This document shows positions 55,108 through 62,411 of a DNA stretch of 64,000 bases, in pieces. Both the position numbers and the translations under genes were made by a program. The stretch is from Olegusella massiliensis (GTDB lineage Bacteria > Actinomycetota > Coriobacteriia > Coriobacteriales > Atopobiaceae): positions 1,311,404-1,375,403 of the forward strand of contig NZ_FLLS01000002.1 of the NCBI RefSeq assembly GCF_900078545.1. Reading direction: 5' to 3'. The notes below the pieces were generated by a model. That model had not been told where the DNA came from. It did not search any database and was given only the letters and a program-made list of their open reading frames with translations. Each line of letters starts with the position of its first letter. Within the stretch, counting starts at the first letter, position 1.

Positions 55108-58017
55108 ATGGCTTCGGAAAGCATTGTTATTCGCGGAGCGCGTGAGCACAATCTGCGCGATATCAACGTCACCATCCCTCGCGACAAGCTTGTGGTTATT
55201 ACCGGCTTGTCGGGATCGGGTAAGTCAAGTTTGGCCTTTGACACTATATATGCCGAGGGTCAGCGCCGCTATGTCGAGAGTCTTTCTAGCTATGCGCGCC
55301 AATTTTTGGGACAGATGGACAAGCCCGATCTCGACTCAATTGATGGCCTATCGCCAGCTGTTTCCATCGATCAAAAAACCACCTCACGCAATCCCCGCTC
55401 CACCGTGGGTACAGTTACAGAAATCTATGATTATCTGCGTCTCCTCTATGCACGCGTGGGTGTGCCTCACTGTCCTGAGTGTGGCCGCGTCATCGAGCGT
55501 CAGACTACCGATCAGGTATCAGATAAGGTTCTCGAGGCAGGTATGGGCCGTCGTGCCTACGTACTGGCACCTGTGATTGTGGGCCGCAAAGGTGAGTACA
55601 CCAAGCTTTTTGAAGATCTGGCCAAAGAAGGTTTTTCGCGCGTGCGTGTTGATGGCGAAATTCGTGAGCTTGGTGGAGAAGAAATTCGTCTGGACAAGAA
55701 GTTCAAGCACAATATTGAGGTCGTAGTAGACCGCGTTGTTATCAAAAAAAATTCACTTGGGCGTATCGCTGAAGCTGTAGAACAAGCAACGCGTCTTGCG
55801 GAAGGGAGGGTAGCGTTTTACCTCCTGCCTCAGCGCGATGCACCCGAGGGTAGTGAGGGCGATTTGCTGGAGTACTCTCTTGATCTTGCCTGCCCCATTC
55901 ATGGTCATTCTATTGGTGATTTGCAGCCGCGCGATTTTTCTTTCAATGCACCGTATGGCGCCTGTCCTGACTGTGATGGTCTAGGTACAAAGCGTATGGT
56001 GGATGCTGAAGCATTGATCGAGGACCCCAGCTTGTCTGTAGCAAGTGGGGTTTTTGGCAGCATCTTTGGTCATTCTAATTACTACCCGCAGATTTTGGCT
56101 GCGGTATGTCGCCATTTTGATGTTGATCCTGAAACTCCTTGGCAAGACCTACCAAAAAAAGTGCGTACTGCTCTGCTTGATGGTACAGGATCAACCAAGA
56201 TTCACGTAGACTACCATACGCGTGATGGTCGTGATACCAATTGGTCGATTCAATTTTCTGGTGTGCGTTCGATTCTTTTTGACAAGTATCAGGAGACGAG
56301 CTCAGATACTATGCGCGCACAATTGGATCGATATATTCGCGAGATATCTTGCCCTACGTGTCACGGTGCGCGACTCAAGCCCGAGTATCTTGCGGTGACT
56401 ATTGGCGGCAGTAATGCAAAGGGTGAGGGTGTGCCCGAGCGCAATATTTGGGAACTCTGCGAGCTTTCTTGTAAGGATGCTCTGACGTATTTCCGAGGTC
56501 TGCATTTGACGGAGCGCCAGCAGCTCATCGGAGCCCCTATCGTGAAGGAAATCCTTGCACGCCTGCAATTCTTGGTGAATGTGGGCTTGGATTATCTGAC
56601 GCTTTCTCGTGCAGCAGCAACGCTATCTGGTGGCGAAGCCCAGCGTATTCGTCTGGCAACCCAAATTGGCGCGGGTCTGATGGGCGTGCTCTATATTCTT
56701 GATGAGCCATCGATTGGCCTGCATCAGCGTGACAATGACCGCCTGATTGCAACGTTAGGTAACCTGCGCGACCAAGGTAATACGGTTATTGTGGTTGAGC
56801 ATGACGAGGACACGATACGTGCGGCAGACTATGTTATCGATATGGGTCCTGGTGCTGGAGAAAATGGCGGCGGAGTTGTTGCTGCAGGTACGCCAGCTGA
56901 AATTGCTGCTAACCCTGACTCGTTGACGGGAGCCTATCTTACTGGCAAGCGGATGGTGGCACTGCCGGAGGGTCGTCGCAATCCAGGTCGTGGTGCACTT
57001 AAAATCACGGGTGCAACGGCCAATAACCTCCGTGGCGTTAATGCTAAAGTCGAGTTTGGCACGCTGACGCTGGTGACAGGAGTGTCTGGTTCGGGCAAAT
57101 CTTCGCTGGTTACAGATACTTTGGCACCTGCACTCACCAATGCGATTCAGCGTAGCAAACGACCTGTGGGTCCTTATCGCAAACTTGAGGGTGTAGAAGA
57201 AATCGACAAGGTTATTGATATCGACCAATCACCTATTGGGCGTACACCTCGTTCAAATCCTGCAACCTATATTGGACTTTGGGATGATTTACGTGCACTT
57301 TTTGCTTCGACTCCTGAGAGTCGTGCGCGTGGTTACAACCCAGGACGTTTTTCTTTTAACGTATCGGGTGGTCGCTGCGAGGCCTGCAAGGGTGACGGTC
57401 AAATCAAGATTGAGATGAACTTCTTGCCCGATATCTACGTGCCTTGCGAAGTGTGTCATGGCAAGCGCTACAACCGAGAGACTTTGCAAGTTCTCTATCA
57501 TGGCAAGTCAATCTCGGACGTGTTGGATATGACGGTGACCGAGGCATTGGCGTTTTTCTCGGCCATCCCAAAGATTAAAAACAAGCTCAAGACGCTCTAC
57601 GATGTGGGTTTGGGTTATGTACATCTGGGTCAGTCCGCAACAACCTTATCCGGTGGTGAGGCTCAGCGCGTAAAGCTGGCAAAAGAGCTGCATCGCCAGC
57701 AGACGGGACGCACTTTTTACATCCTTGATGAGCCGACAACAGGTTTGCATTTTGAGGACGTGCGTCAATTGATCGATGTATTGGAGCGCCTGGTAGATGC
57801 AGGTAATACGGTGCTTGTCATTGAGCATAATCTTGATGTAATCAAAATGGCAGATCGTATTATCGACCTTGGACCAGAAGGCGGAGCTGATGGCGGTACG
57901 GTTGTTGCTTATGGCACGCCCGAACAGGTGGTACAGGTGCCCGAGAGCTATACCGGCAAGTATTTGGCACCCATCCTTGAGCGCGACCGTGCTCGTATGA
58001 AAGCAAAGAAAGGGTAA
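55108..58017 (+). CDS. uvrA: UvrA excinuclease ABC subunit A
   Basis: A 969-residue protein, near the usual length. It has two ABC modules with [14 protein letters not shown] and [14 protein letters not shown] Walker A motifs, two TLSGGEAQR signatures, and zinc-binding Cys motifs CPECGRVI and CEACKGDGQ ... [10 protein letters not shown]. It recognises damage in nucleotide excision repair. ATG 55108 follows GTGAGGCG; GTG 55096 is an alternative. uvrB/uvrC are not in the window. Confidence 0.97.
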   Translation: MASESIVIRGAREHNLRDINVTIPRDKLVVITGLSGSGKSSLAFDTIYAEGQRRYVESLSSYARQFLGQMDKPDLDSIDGLSPAVSIDQKTTSRNPRSTVGTVTEIYDYLRLLYARVGVPHCPECGRVIERQTTDQVSDKVLEAGMGRRAYVLAPVIVGRKGEYTKLFEDLAKEGFSRVRVDGEIRELGGEEIRLDKKFKHNIEVVVDRVVIKKNSLGRIAEAVEQATRLAEGRVAFYLLPQRDAPEGSEGDLLEYSLDLACPIHGHSIGDLQPRDFSFNAPYGACPDCDGLGTKRMVDAEALIEDPSLSVASGVFGSIFGHSNYYPQILAAVCRHFDVDPETPWQDLPKKVRTALLDGTGSTKIHVDYHTRDGRDTNWSIQFSGVRSILFDKYQETSSDTMRAQLDRYIREISCPTCHGARLKPEYLAVTIGGSNAKGEGVPERNIWELCELSCKDALTYFRGLHLTERQQLIGAPIVKEILARLQFLVNVGLDYLTLSRAAATLSGGEAQRIRLATQIGAGLMGVLYILDEPSIGLHQRDNDRLIATLGNLRDQGNTVIVVEHDEDTIRAADYVIDMGPGAGENGGGVVAAGTPAEIAANPDSLTGAYLTGKRMVALPEGRRNPGRGALKITGATANNLRGVNAKVEFGTLTLVTGVSGSGKSSLVTDTLAPALTNAIQRSKRPVGPYRKLEGVEEIDKVIDIDQSPIGRTPRSNPATYIGLWDDLRALFASTPESRARGYNPGRFSFNVSGGRCEACKGDGQIKIEMNFLPDIYVPCEVCHGKRYNRETLQVLYHGKSISDVLDMTVTEALAFFSAIPKIKNKLKTLYDVGLGYVHLGQSATTLSGGEAQRVKLAKELHRQQTGRTFYILDEPTTGLHFEDVRQLIDVLERLVDAGNTVLVIEHNLDVIKMADRIIDLGPEGGADGGTVVAYGTPEQVVQVPESYTGKYLAPILERDRARMKAKKG

Positions 58018-58046
58018 GTGTTGCGGTACGGTTATATGAGAGATTT

Positions 58047-58106
58047 ATGAGAGACATTACCGCTAGAGACACTACTGCGAAAGACACTACCGCTTTGCTT
58101 AGCTAG
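58047..58106 (+). repeat. Three 15-bp tandem repeats forming a 19-codon open frame
   Basis: Units at 58051, 58066 and 58081 share GAGACACTACCGCTA with few differences. In the frame from ATG 58047 they encode RDITA-RDTTA-KDTTA followed by LLS and a TAG at 58106, so the 15-bp unit preserves the frame. The stop lies a few nt before the ribosome binding site of the YbaK-type gene. It is either a small leader peptide or a minisatellite; there is no strong ribosome binding site. Confidence 0.5.
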
Positions 58107-58114
58107 GGAGTTAC

Positions 58115-58612
58115 ATGGCAAAAAAAGACAAGGTTCAAAAAACAAATGCGATGCGTGAACTGGATCGTGCGGGTATTCGTTATGAGGCGCTCGAGCTTGA
58201 AGGCGAAGAAGATATCTCGCGCGGTTTGGGCGTGCGCATGGCACATGAAGCTGGCGAGGATCCCGATTCGGCGTTCAAGACTTTGGTTTGTGTGGCACCG
58301 TCGGGAAACCATGTTGTGTGTTGCATTCCCGTCGCACAGGAGGTTGATCTTAAAAAAGCCGCAGCTGCAGCTGGAGAGAAATCTCTGACGCTTTTCCCTT
58401 GGCGGGAGCTGGAGGGTTTGACAGGGTATGTGCGCGGAGGTTGCTCTCCTATTGGTATGAAGCGGCAGCTGCCAACCTTGATTGATGAGACGGCCCAACT
58501 ATTTGAGCGCATTTCAGTGTCGGGCGGGCGGCGTGGCCTGTCTTTGATGGTAGAGCCAGACGCGTTGCTTGACTTCCTTGGAGCAAGCTACGCCGATATC
58601 ACTCGTGTATAG
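58115..58612 (+). CDS. YbaK/EbsC-type aminoacyl-tRNA deacylase
   Basis: A 165-residue single-domain editing protein of the YbaK family, which hydrolyses mischarged Cys-tRNA(Pro). It has FKTLVCVAPSGNHVVCCIPV and the GYVRGGCSPIGMKRQLPT loop, the family G-G-x-S-P motif, with the conserved Lys in the FKTLV segment. TAGGGAG precedes ATG 58115. It is 97 bp downstream of uvrA, likely co-transcribed, with the minisatellite in the gap. Confidence 0.93.
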   Translation: MAKKDKVQKTNAMRELDRAGIRYEALELEGEEDISRGLGVRMAHEAGEDPDSAFKTLVCVAPSGNHVVCCIPVAQEVDLKKAAAAAGEKSLTLFPWRELEGLTGYVRGGCSPIGMKRQLPTLIDETAQLFERISVSGGRRGLSLMVEPDALLDFLGASYADITRV

Positions 58613-59031
58613 GCAAGAATTGCGTATATGCATGACCTAGGTCGTTGCTTTCCGTGTTACTTTCTGCTGAGAATTGCTTGCGGTTTGTGCCGGCACTTCA
58701 AAATTAGATAAGTTTTTATCTGATACTCTATATCTGATATAGTTGATTAAAACATTTATACTTGGTCAGCTATAGCGCTACTTGGAATTACGAATAAATT
58801 CTTGTATAGCTGCAATTAGATAGGGGATTGCTTTTATTATCGAAACGATGATAACTGCAACAATTATAAAAACCAAGATTTCAGGCATGTGATTACCTAT
58901 CTATCCGAGGTTTACATTCGTTTGCATACATTTGGTTTGTCCTGTTTATCAACATCCTTACGACACAGTATAGTTGAACCAAATTTATTCCCAAACATGA
59001 ATCAAGGGCGTATCTATCAATGTGTTCTGTC
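58613..59031. other. Gene-poor stretch around the small membrane peptide
   Basis: It contains a perfect GACCTAGGTC palindrome (about 58635), repeated ATCTGATA-type segments (58710-58745) with the short hairpin AGATAA / TTATCT, and the 36-residue ORF annotated separately. The sequence is AT-rich compared with its neighbours. Confidence 0.4.
58778..58888 (-). CDS. 36-residue membrane peptide
   Basis: ATG at 58888-58886 to TAG at 58780-58778. The peptide is a single membrane helix (MPEILVFIIVAVIIVSIIKA) with a charged/amphipathic end (AIQEFIRNSK). This shape recalls Fst/Ldr and other type I toxin peptides or small accessory membrane proteins. The upstream ribosome binding site is modest (AGGTAATCAC). 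It lies ~145 bp downstream of the Fic gene on the same strand. No antisense RNA was identified. Confidence 0.45.
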   Translation of the reverse strand: MPEILVFIIVAVIIVSIIKAIPYLIAAIQEFIRNSK

Positions 59032-59637
59032 TTACAGATATTCAGTCTTATAGCTTGTATATCCTTCGTAATGATAGCTTGCATCAATACCTTTCATGTA
59101 CACGTCTCTATCAGAGATGGCATACGTTAGAGCTTCATGCAAGACGTGTTTGATTTCGATATCTCGGATAGGGCTACGTTCCATTGCGAGAAGATAATCT
59201 TCTTTATTGACCTTACTCCAATCAATTACCTGGCCAAGATTCTCCTTGAGCATTAAATCGAGCCAAATCCTAGTAGAACGCCCGTTTCCTTCACGAAACG
59301 GATGAGCAGCATTCATTTCGACATACTTCTCAACTATTTCATCAAAAGATTCCTGAGGCATTTTCTCAATATTTGTAAGACTTGTTTCAAGATACATAAC
59401 AGGAGCGAATCTAAAGCTTCCCTTGGCGATATTTACTGTACGAATTCTTCTCGCAAATTTATACACATCTTGGAAAAGGAAAGCATGAATCTTTTGAAGT
59501 GACTCGACTGTTCCTGGGATAAGCGTATCTAGGAATCCGCTCTCGAACATCTCAAGAGCTCGCTTTTTACTCAAGCGCTCCTCTTCGCGAGCAAGCTCTG
59601 CTTCTTCTGTGAGATGGAGTTTATTTTCTAAGATCAT
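59032..59637 (-). CDS. Fic-domain AMP transferase, C-terminally autoinhibited type
   Basis: A 201-residue Fic protein. The catalytic motif HPFREGNGRSTR near residue 112 is complete (His, Arg, Gly/Asn loop), so it should be active as a nucleotidyltransferase. A C-terminal SYHYEG (S-x-x-x-E-G) near residue 187 matches the inhibitory-helix motif of class III Fic proteins, for which no separate antitoxin is needed. The target is unknown. The start is ATG 59637 without a strong ribosome binding site. Confidence 0.9.
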   Translation of the reverse strand: MILENKLHLTEEAELAREEERLSKKRALEMFESGFLDTLIPGTVESLQKIHAFLFQDVYKFARRIRTVNIAKGSFRFAPVMYLETSLTNIEKMPQESFDEIVEKYVEMNAAHPFREGNGRSTRIWLDLMLKENLGQVIDWSKVNKEDYLLAMERSPIRDIEIKHVLHEALTYAISDRDVYMKGIDASYHYEGYTSYKTEYL

Positions 59638-60162
59638 AGATTCATATTTCCTTATACAAATAACTTTTTGAGGAAGGATTACTTCATATTCCTGAGTATA
59701 TCCAACTTACACAAGTGAGGGATGATGAATAAAGCGTAAAGAGGAGGCTGAAGTGGTTTTTCCGGACCATCCAAAACCACTTTAGATTAAGAGAATTGCG
59801 CAGGATTGCATTATTAGATATCGACATCCAAGGGTATTGTGGCGTAGGTCAACTGATTTGTAGAGTAAATTTCTTGTCATAGGAAGAAATAAAGCCGCTA
59901 CGTAGATAAAACTACTCAAGCTGTCCTAAAAATAACCCATCTGAGTACATATGTTCAGATAATCTAATTTTAATTACGTTTCAAACAATACTATTCCAAG
60001 TGTTTATGCGAACGAGTAAGAACTTGAAATAAAGGTACTCTTTGGATATTGAATGTGAAAAGGATAGGTTTTAGTGTCCGCATAAGTTGTTAGAGTTGAG
60101 AAATAGAGAGTTCAGGTGTTTCAAGTTAGCCAATTGCTGCTACAAAGGAGCTGAAACAAGCA
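59638..60162. other. Gene-free AT-rich stretch upstream of fic
   Basis: It contains an inverted repeat AAGTGGTTTT (59751) / AAAACCACTT (59773) around a 12-nt centre that itself holds GGA / TCC. No ORF with a ribosome binding site is seen before 60163. Low GC suggests acquired DNA. Confidence 0.4.
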
Positions 60163-60384
60163 ATGTTGTATGCACACTCAAATATGGCAGCAACCAAGAA
60201 ACAGGAGAAGGTGCTTAGTGCGCTAGGCATTCCAAGCGACCTATCGTCCCTTACAGATGACCAATGGTTTGATGCCGAATCAAAGCTGAGCAGCGAACTA
60301 CAGATGCGCGGTATTTCTGACGGTGGGCTGAACGAGTACGGCAAAATTTGTGATGCGCTTCTATTCGAGTTATCCCAAGTCTAA
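60163..60384 (+). CDS. 73-residue hypothetical protein
   Basis: A small soluble protein with a helical C-terminal half (ALGIPSDLSSLTDDQWFDAESKLSSELQ, then GGLNEYGKICDALLFEL). AAAGGAG lies 12-13 nt upstream of ATG 60163; an internal ATG at 60184 is possible. It is acidic with two Trp/Cys positions and has no recognised family. A long hairpin follows the stop. Confidence 0.5.
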   Translation: MLYAHSNMAATKKQEKVLSALGIPSDLSSLTDDQWFDAESKLSSELQMRGISDGGLNEYGKICDALLFELSQV

Positions 60385-60409
60385 ACATTGACCGCGTGAG
60401 CTACCTTTT

Positions 60410-60463
60410 AACCTCCCTTCTAGTTGCTGAGATAAGCTCAGCACACAAGAGGGAGGTTTATTT
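60410..60463 (+). terminator. Long hairpin: terminator and/or ribosome-binding-site sequestering structure
   Basis: CCTCCCT (60412-60418) pairs with AGGGAGG (60450-60456), and a nested TGCTGAG / CTCAGCA stem fills the loop; TTTATTT follows. It could end transcription of the 73-residue gene. The 3' arm is also the perfect ribosome binding site of the next small ORF, so the same structure could block its translation. Confidence 0.6.
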
Positions 60464-60586
60464 ATGCTGGAAGACCCCACTAAGGGCGAGGAGACCACCA
60501 AAGACCCCGAGGGCGGCGAGGTTAGTGCAGACTTTAAAGCTTACAAAACCTCTACCGAGCGTAAGAAAGTTGAACTCAAGCTTTGA
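60464..60586 (+). CDS. 40-residue highly charged small protein
   Basis: ATG 60464 lies 7 nt after GGGAGG (60451-60456); the stop is TGA 60586. The peptide is mostly Glu, Lys, Asp and Thr (MLEDPTKGEETTKDPEGG ... TERKKVELKL) and hydrophilic. The ribosome binding site is locked in the preceding hairpin. A short perfect hairpin AACTCAA / TTGAGTT overlaps the stop codon. No family was recognised; the near-consensus ribosome binding site is the main support. Confidence 0.42.
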   Translation: MLEDPTKGEETTKDPEGGEVSADFKAYKTSTERKKVELKL

Positions 60587-60596
60587 GTTGTCAGTA

Positions 60597-60625
60597 ATGC
60601 TCCCCGCACACGTGGGGATGATCCT
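60597..60625 (+). CRISPR. Solo type I-E-like CRISPR repeat, copy 1 (degenerate)
   Basis: A 29-nt segment with the hairpin CTCCCCGCACACGTGGGGAT and end GATCC, like the I-E repeat of actinobacteria (CTCCCCGCGC-CGGGGAT). It is 184 nt upstream of copy 2, i.e. close to three canonical repeat-spacer units, but no intermediate repeats remain. Confidence 0.5.
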
Positions 60626-60681
60626 GACACTTGTGGGACGTGTCAAGCTCAAGTTCGAAGGTTGTGATACGGTAAACAAGA

Positions 60682-60724
60682 GCCTATTGCCACGTCGTAT
60701 GCGAGACGATAGGCCCATTTTTAT
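60682..60724 (+). terminator. Terminator-like hairpin after CRISPR-like copy 1
   Basis: GCCTAT (60682) with ATAGGC (60709), and inner CGTC / GACG, form an asymmetric stem followed by CCATTTTTATTT. Confidence 0.6.
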
Positions 60725-60780
60725 TTGCGCTCAACAACTGCGAACCTTTAACAACGCGCAGTCGTGCGTTAGAACAAACG

Positions 60781-60809
60781 CTACTCCCCGCGCACGCGGG
60801 GATAATCCC
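60781..60809 (+). CRISPR. Solo type I-E-like CRISPR repeat, copy 2
   Basis: 29 nt: CTACTCCCCGCGCACGCG, then GGGATAATCCC. It is the best copy, with a perfect CCCCGCG / CGCGGGG hairpin typical of I-E repeats and the canonical 29-nt length. It is followed by 32 nt and then a strong terminator. Confidence 0.62.
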
Positions 60810-60839
60810 TCAGCTGGTGTGTGGTATAAAGGAAGTGAG

Positions 60840-60885
60840 GCGGAACCCGGACTACAACTGGTCCTTTTGGTTCCGCTTTCTTTTT
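60840..60885 (+). terminator. Rho-independent terminator between CRISPR-like copies 2 and 3
   Basis: GCGGAACC (60840) / GGTTCCGC (60869), nested GGAC / GTCC, then TTTCTTTTT. Repeat copy 3 begins right at the end of the T-run. Confidence 0.85.
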
Positions 60886-60912
60886 CTACTCCGCGCACGC
60901 GGGGATAATCCC
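60886..60912 (+). CRISPR. Solo type I-E-like CRISPR repeat, copy 3 (2-nt deletion)
   Basis: CTACTCCGCGCACGCGGGGA then TAATCCC, identical to copy 2 except for two missing C. The next 32 nt are antisense to a tRNA-Trp anticodon region. Confidence 0.6.
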
Positions 60913-60944
60913 ACCCGTCTACGGTTTTGGAGACCGTCACTCTG
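60913..60944 (+). other. 32-nt spacer-like segment antisense to tRNA-Trp (CCA)
   Basis: On the minus strand, ACGGT-CTCCAAA-ACCGT (60937-60921) is a perfect anticodon arm with CCA at 34-36, U33 and A37, as in tRNA-Trp. The match to a typical tRNA covers roughly D-stem 3' half to variable loop, about one spacer length. T-arm and acceptor are absent; they are replaced by the CRISPR-like repeat. Confidence 0.55.
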
Positions 60945-60991
60945 TCGTTTAACTAAGCGGGTGTTTGGGTCTTGGCTGATTAACTGGGTAA

Positions 60992-61109
60992 AAAGGTGCT
61001 ATAAGACTTGCAATTTGTTAAAGGGTGCTTATTGAACCCGCTGTAAGTAAAAGAGTTTTTATCGAACCTTCTACAGCCAATAAGGTGTATATCGAATCAC
61101 CTATGGGGT
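60992..61109 (+). repeat. Four degenerate 30-bp tandem repeats
   Basis: Units begin at about 60992, 61020, 61050 and 61080 with the pattern AAAGGGTGNTTATCGAACC. From 61025 the last three encode VLIEPAVSKR, VFIEPSTANK and VYIESPMGCR, so the period is codon-preserving. A stop codon precedes the frame. It is probably the remnant of a repeat-containing gene. Confidence 0.5.
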
Positions 61110-61174
61110 GCAGGAGGAGGATATTAGAAGGGGAGTGCAGAAGGAAGGTGCATGCGCCATTCCCTCCACACACC

Positions 61175-62302
61175 TTACTTGCTCAACCTCGATTTTGTTT
61201 CGGGGCGAATATGCTCAAAAATCGCAGGAGCACCTTCACGCTCAGATTCGGCGAGGTCGGCTTCGCTGCGTACGGTCCATGTCATCATACGTGCGCCCAT
61301 TAGACGCGTCGCTAACCACACAAAGAGATTGTGTCTGTCGGCAAACTTGTATGCAATGTAGTCTGGTCTACCCATCACATTGCACAAAAGCCAAGACTGT
61401 CCTACACGTAAAGGCAAACCGTACTTCTCGGTACCAAGATCGAGCAAAAAATCCTCGCTTAGCTGTCCGCGCAACACGCCAGGACGGTGGCGACGTAACC
61501 ACCACAGCACACGAGTGTCAAAACTTTGGATGCAGTAATCTACATCGTATCGGTCAAGCGTGAGCATTACCAAACGTACGAGGTCAGCGTAATTAGTAAC
61601 GGTAGTCTTGAGCTCGATTAGCACTGGTGCACAACGGTGCTTAGTCTGAGGATCAGTATCAAAGAGTGCAATGGCCTGCGAAAAAGTGGGAATCTGTTCA
61701 TCGGTGTCAAGCAGGCGATATTCGCAGAGCTCCTCGTGGGTGAGTTGCTCGACAAAACCCGCACGACCACATACGCGCTCAAGGTCAGAGTCATGTACAA
61801 CGACAGGTACATTGTCTTTAGTGAGACGAACATCCATCTCGACACCATAGCCAGCCTCAGCTGCAGCACGAAATGCGGGCAGGGAGTTTTCGGGCACAAG
61901 ATTTGCCCAATCGCTGACATCGTCTTTCCACAGCGGTGGAGCTACCACGGCATCGGGGCTCTTGGTGATTACCTTGTCGGTGAACTGTACAATCTTATCG
62001 GGGAACTGCATGATGCCGTCACCTTTGCCGACACCCTTAAAGGGGTCTCCTGCCATACCTTTGGGGTAAGCCTGCGCTGAGGGCGGCACATCAAAAAGCC
62101 CGCGATGTGCGTAGCGGTGCTTCTCGATTTCCTTCCACTTGGCGGTTGTTTGCCAGTCGCGTCTACGTGGGGCAACAAAAAACGCCGCAGTTCCTATGAC
62201 ACCTATCGCAGCAGCGCCAGCCTTTAGCAGAGCGCGACGCCCCTCCGATGTGAGGTAGGGCTTGTGATGCTTCAAAAATGATGAGATAGCATTCTTTGAC
62301 AT
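61175..62302 (-). CDS. Glycerophosphodiester phosphodiesterase family protein, membrane-anchored
   Basis: A 375-residue protein with a basic cytoplasmic start, one transmembrane segment near residues 24-45 (RRALLKAGAAAIGVIGTAAF) and an extracytoplasmic GDPD domain. Active-site motifs are RYAHRGLFD near 65, PENSLPAFRAAAEAGYGVEMDVRLTKD (catalytic Glu and metal ligands) and VVHDSDLERVCG. An insertion of ~45 residues separates the first two motifs. It hydrolyses glycerophosphodiesters or teichoic-acid-type polymers. AAGGAGAGCTC precedes the ATG. Confidence 0.92.
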   Translation of the reverse strand: MSKNAISSFLKHHKPYLTSEGRRALLKAGAAAIGVIGTAAFFVAPRRRDWQTTAKWKEIEKHRYAHRGLFDVPPSAQAYPKGMAGDPFKGVGKGDGIMQFPDKIVQFTDKVITKSPDAVVAPPLWKDDVSDWANLVPENSLPAFRAAAEAGYGVEMDVRLTKDNVPVVVHDSDLERVCGRAGFVEQLTHEELCEYRLLDTDEQIPTFSQAIALFDTDPQTKHRCAPVLIELKTTVTNYADLVRLVMLTLDRYDVDYCIQSFDTRVLWWLRRHRPGVLRGQLSEDFLLDLGTEKYGLPLRVGQSWLLCNVMGRPDYIAYKFADRHNLFVWLATRLMGARMMTWTVRSEADLAESEREGAPAIFEHIRPETKSRLSK

Positions 62303-62411
62303 GAGCTCTCCTTCCAGGCTGTATTCTTAGCATCTTAGTGCGTTTTTGTCGAGCGCGCCCGTCTCAGCGGTCGATGGTTAAAATAGGAACATAACGTCTC
62401 GAAAGGACCTT

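Larger units (their letters stand above)
60385..61174. other. Accessory patch with CRISPR-like repeats and no recognised full-length gene
   Basis: It holds a strong hairpin, a 40-residue ORF, three solo type I-E-like repeats, two terminators and 30-bp tandem repeats, each annotated separately. Longer open frames across it run through these repeats and are not supported. Confidence 0.6.

Noticed and set aside
60396-60908. 170-codon plus-strand open frame across the accessory patch
   Set aside because: It passes through two terminators and two CRISPR-like repeats and has no ribosome binding site or recognisable domain.
60597-60944. Functional CRISPR array
   Set aside because: Spacing is irregular (184 and 105 nt), repeats are degenerate, terminators interrupt it, and no cas gene or leader is present in the window.
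60880-60980. Functional tRNA-Trp gene on the minus strand
   Set aside because: Only the anticodon arm and part of the D side are tRNA-like. The D-loop lacks GG, there is no TTCRANY T-loop, and the 3' side is the CRISPR-like repeat, so no cloverleaf can form.
61108-61563. 151-codon plus-strand open frame
   Set aside because: It overlaps the antisense side of the clear GDPD coding region and the tandem repeats.
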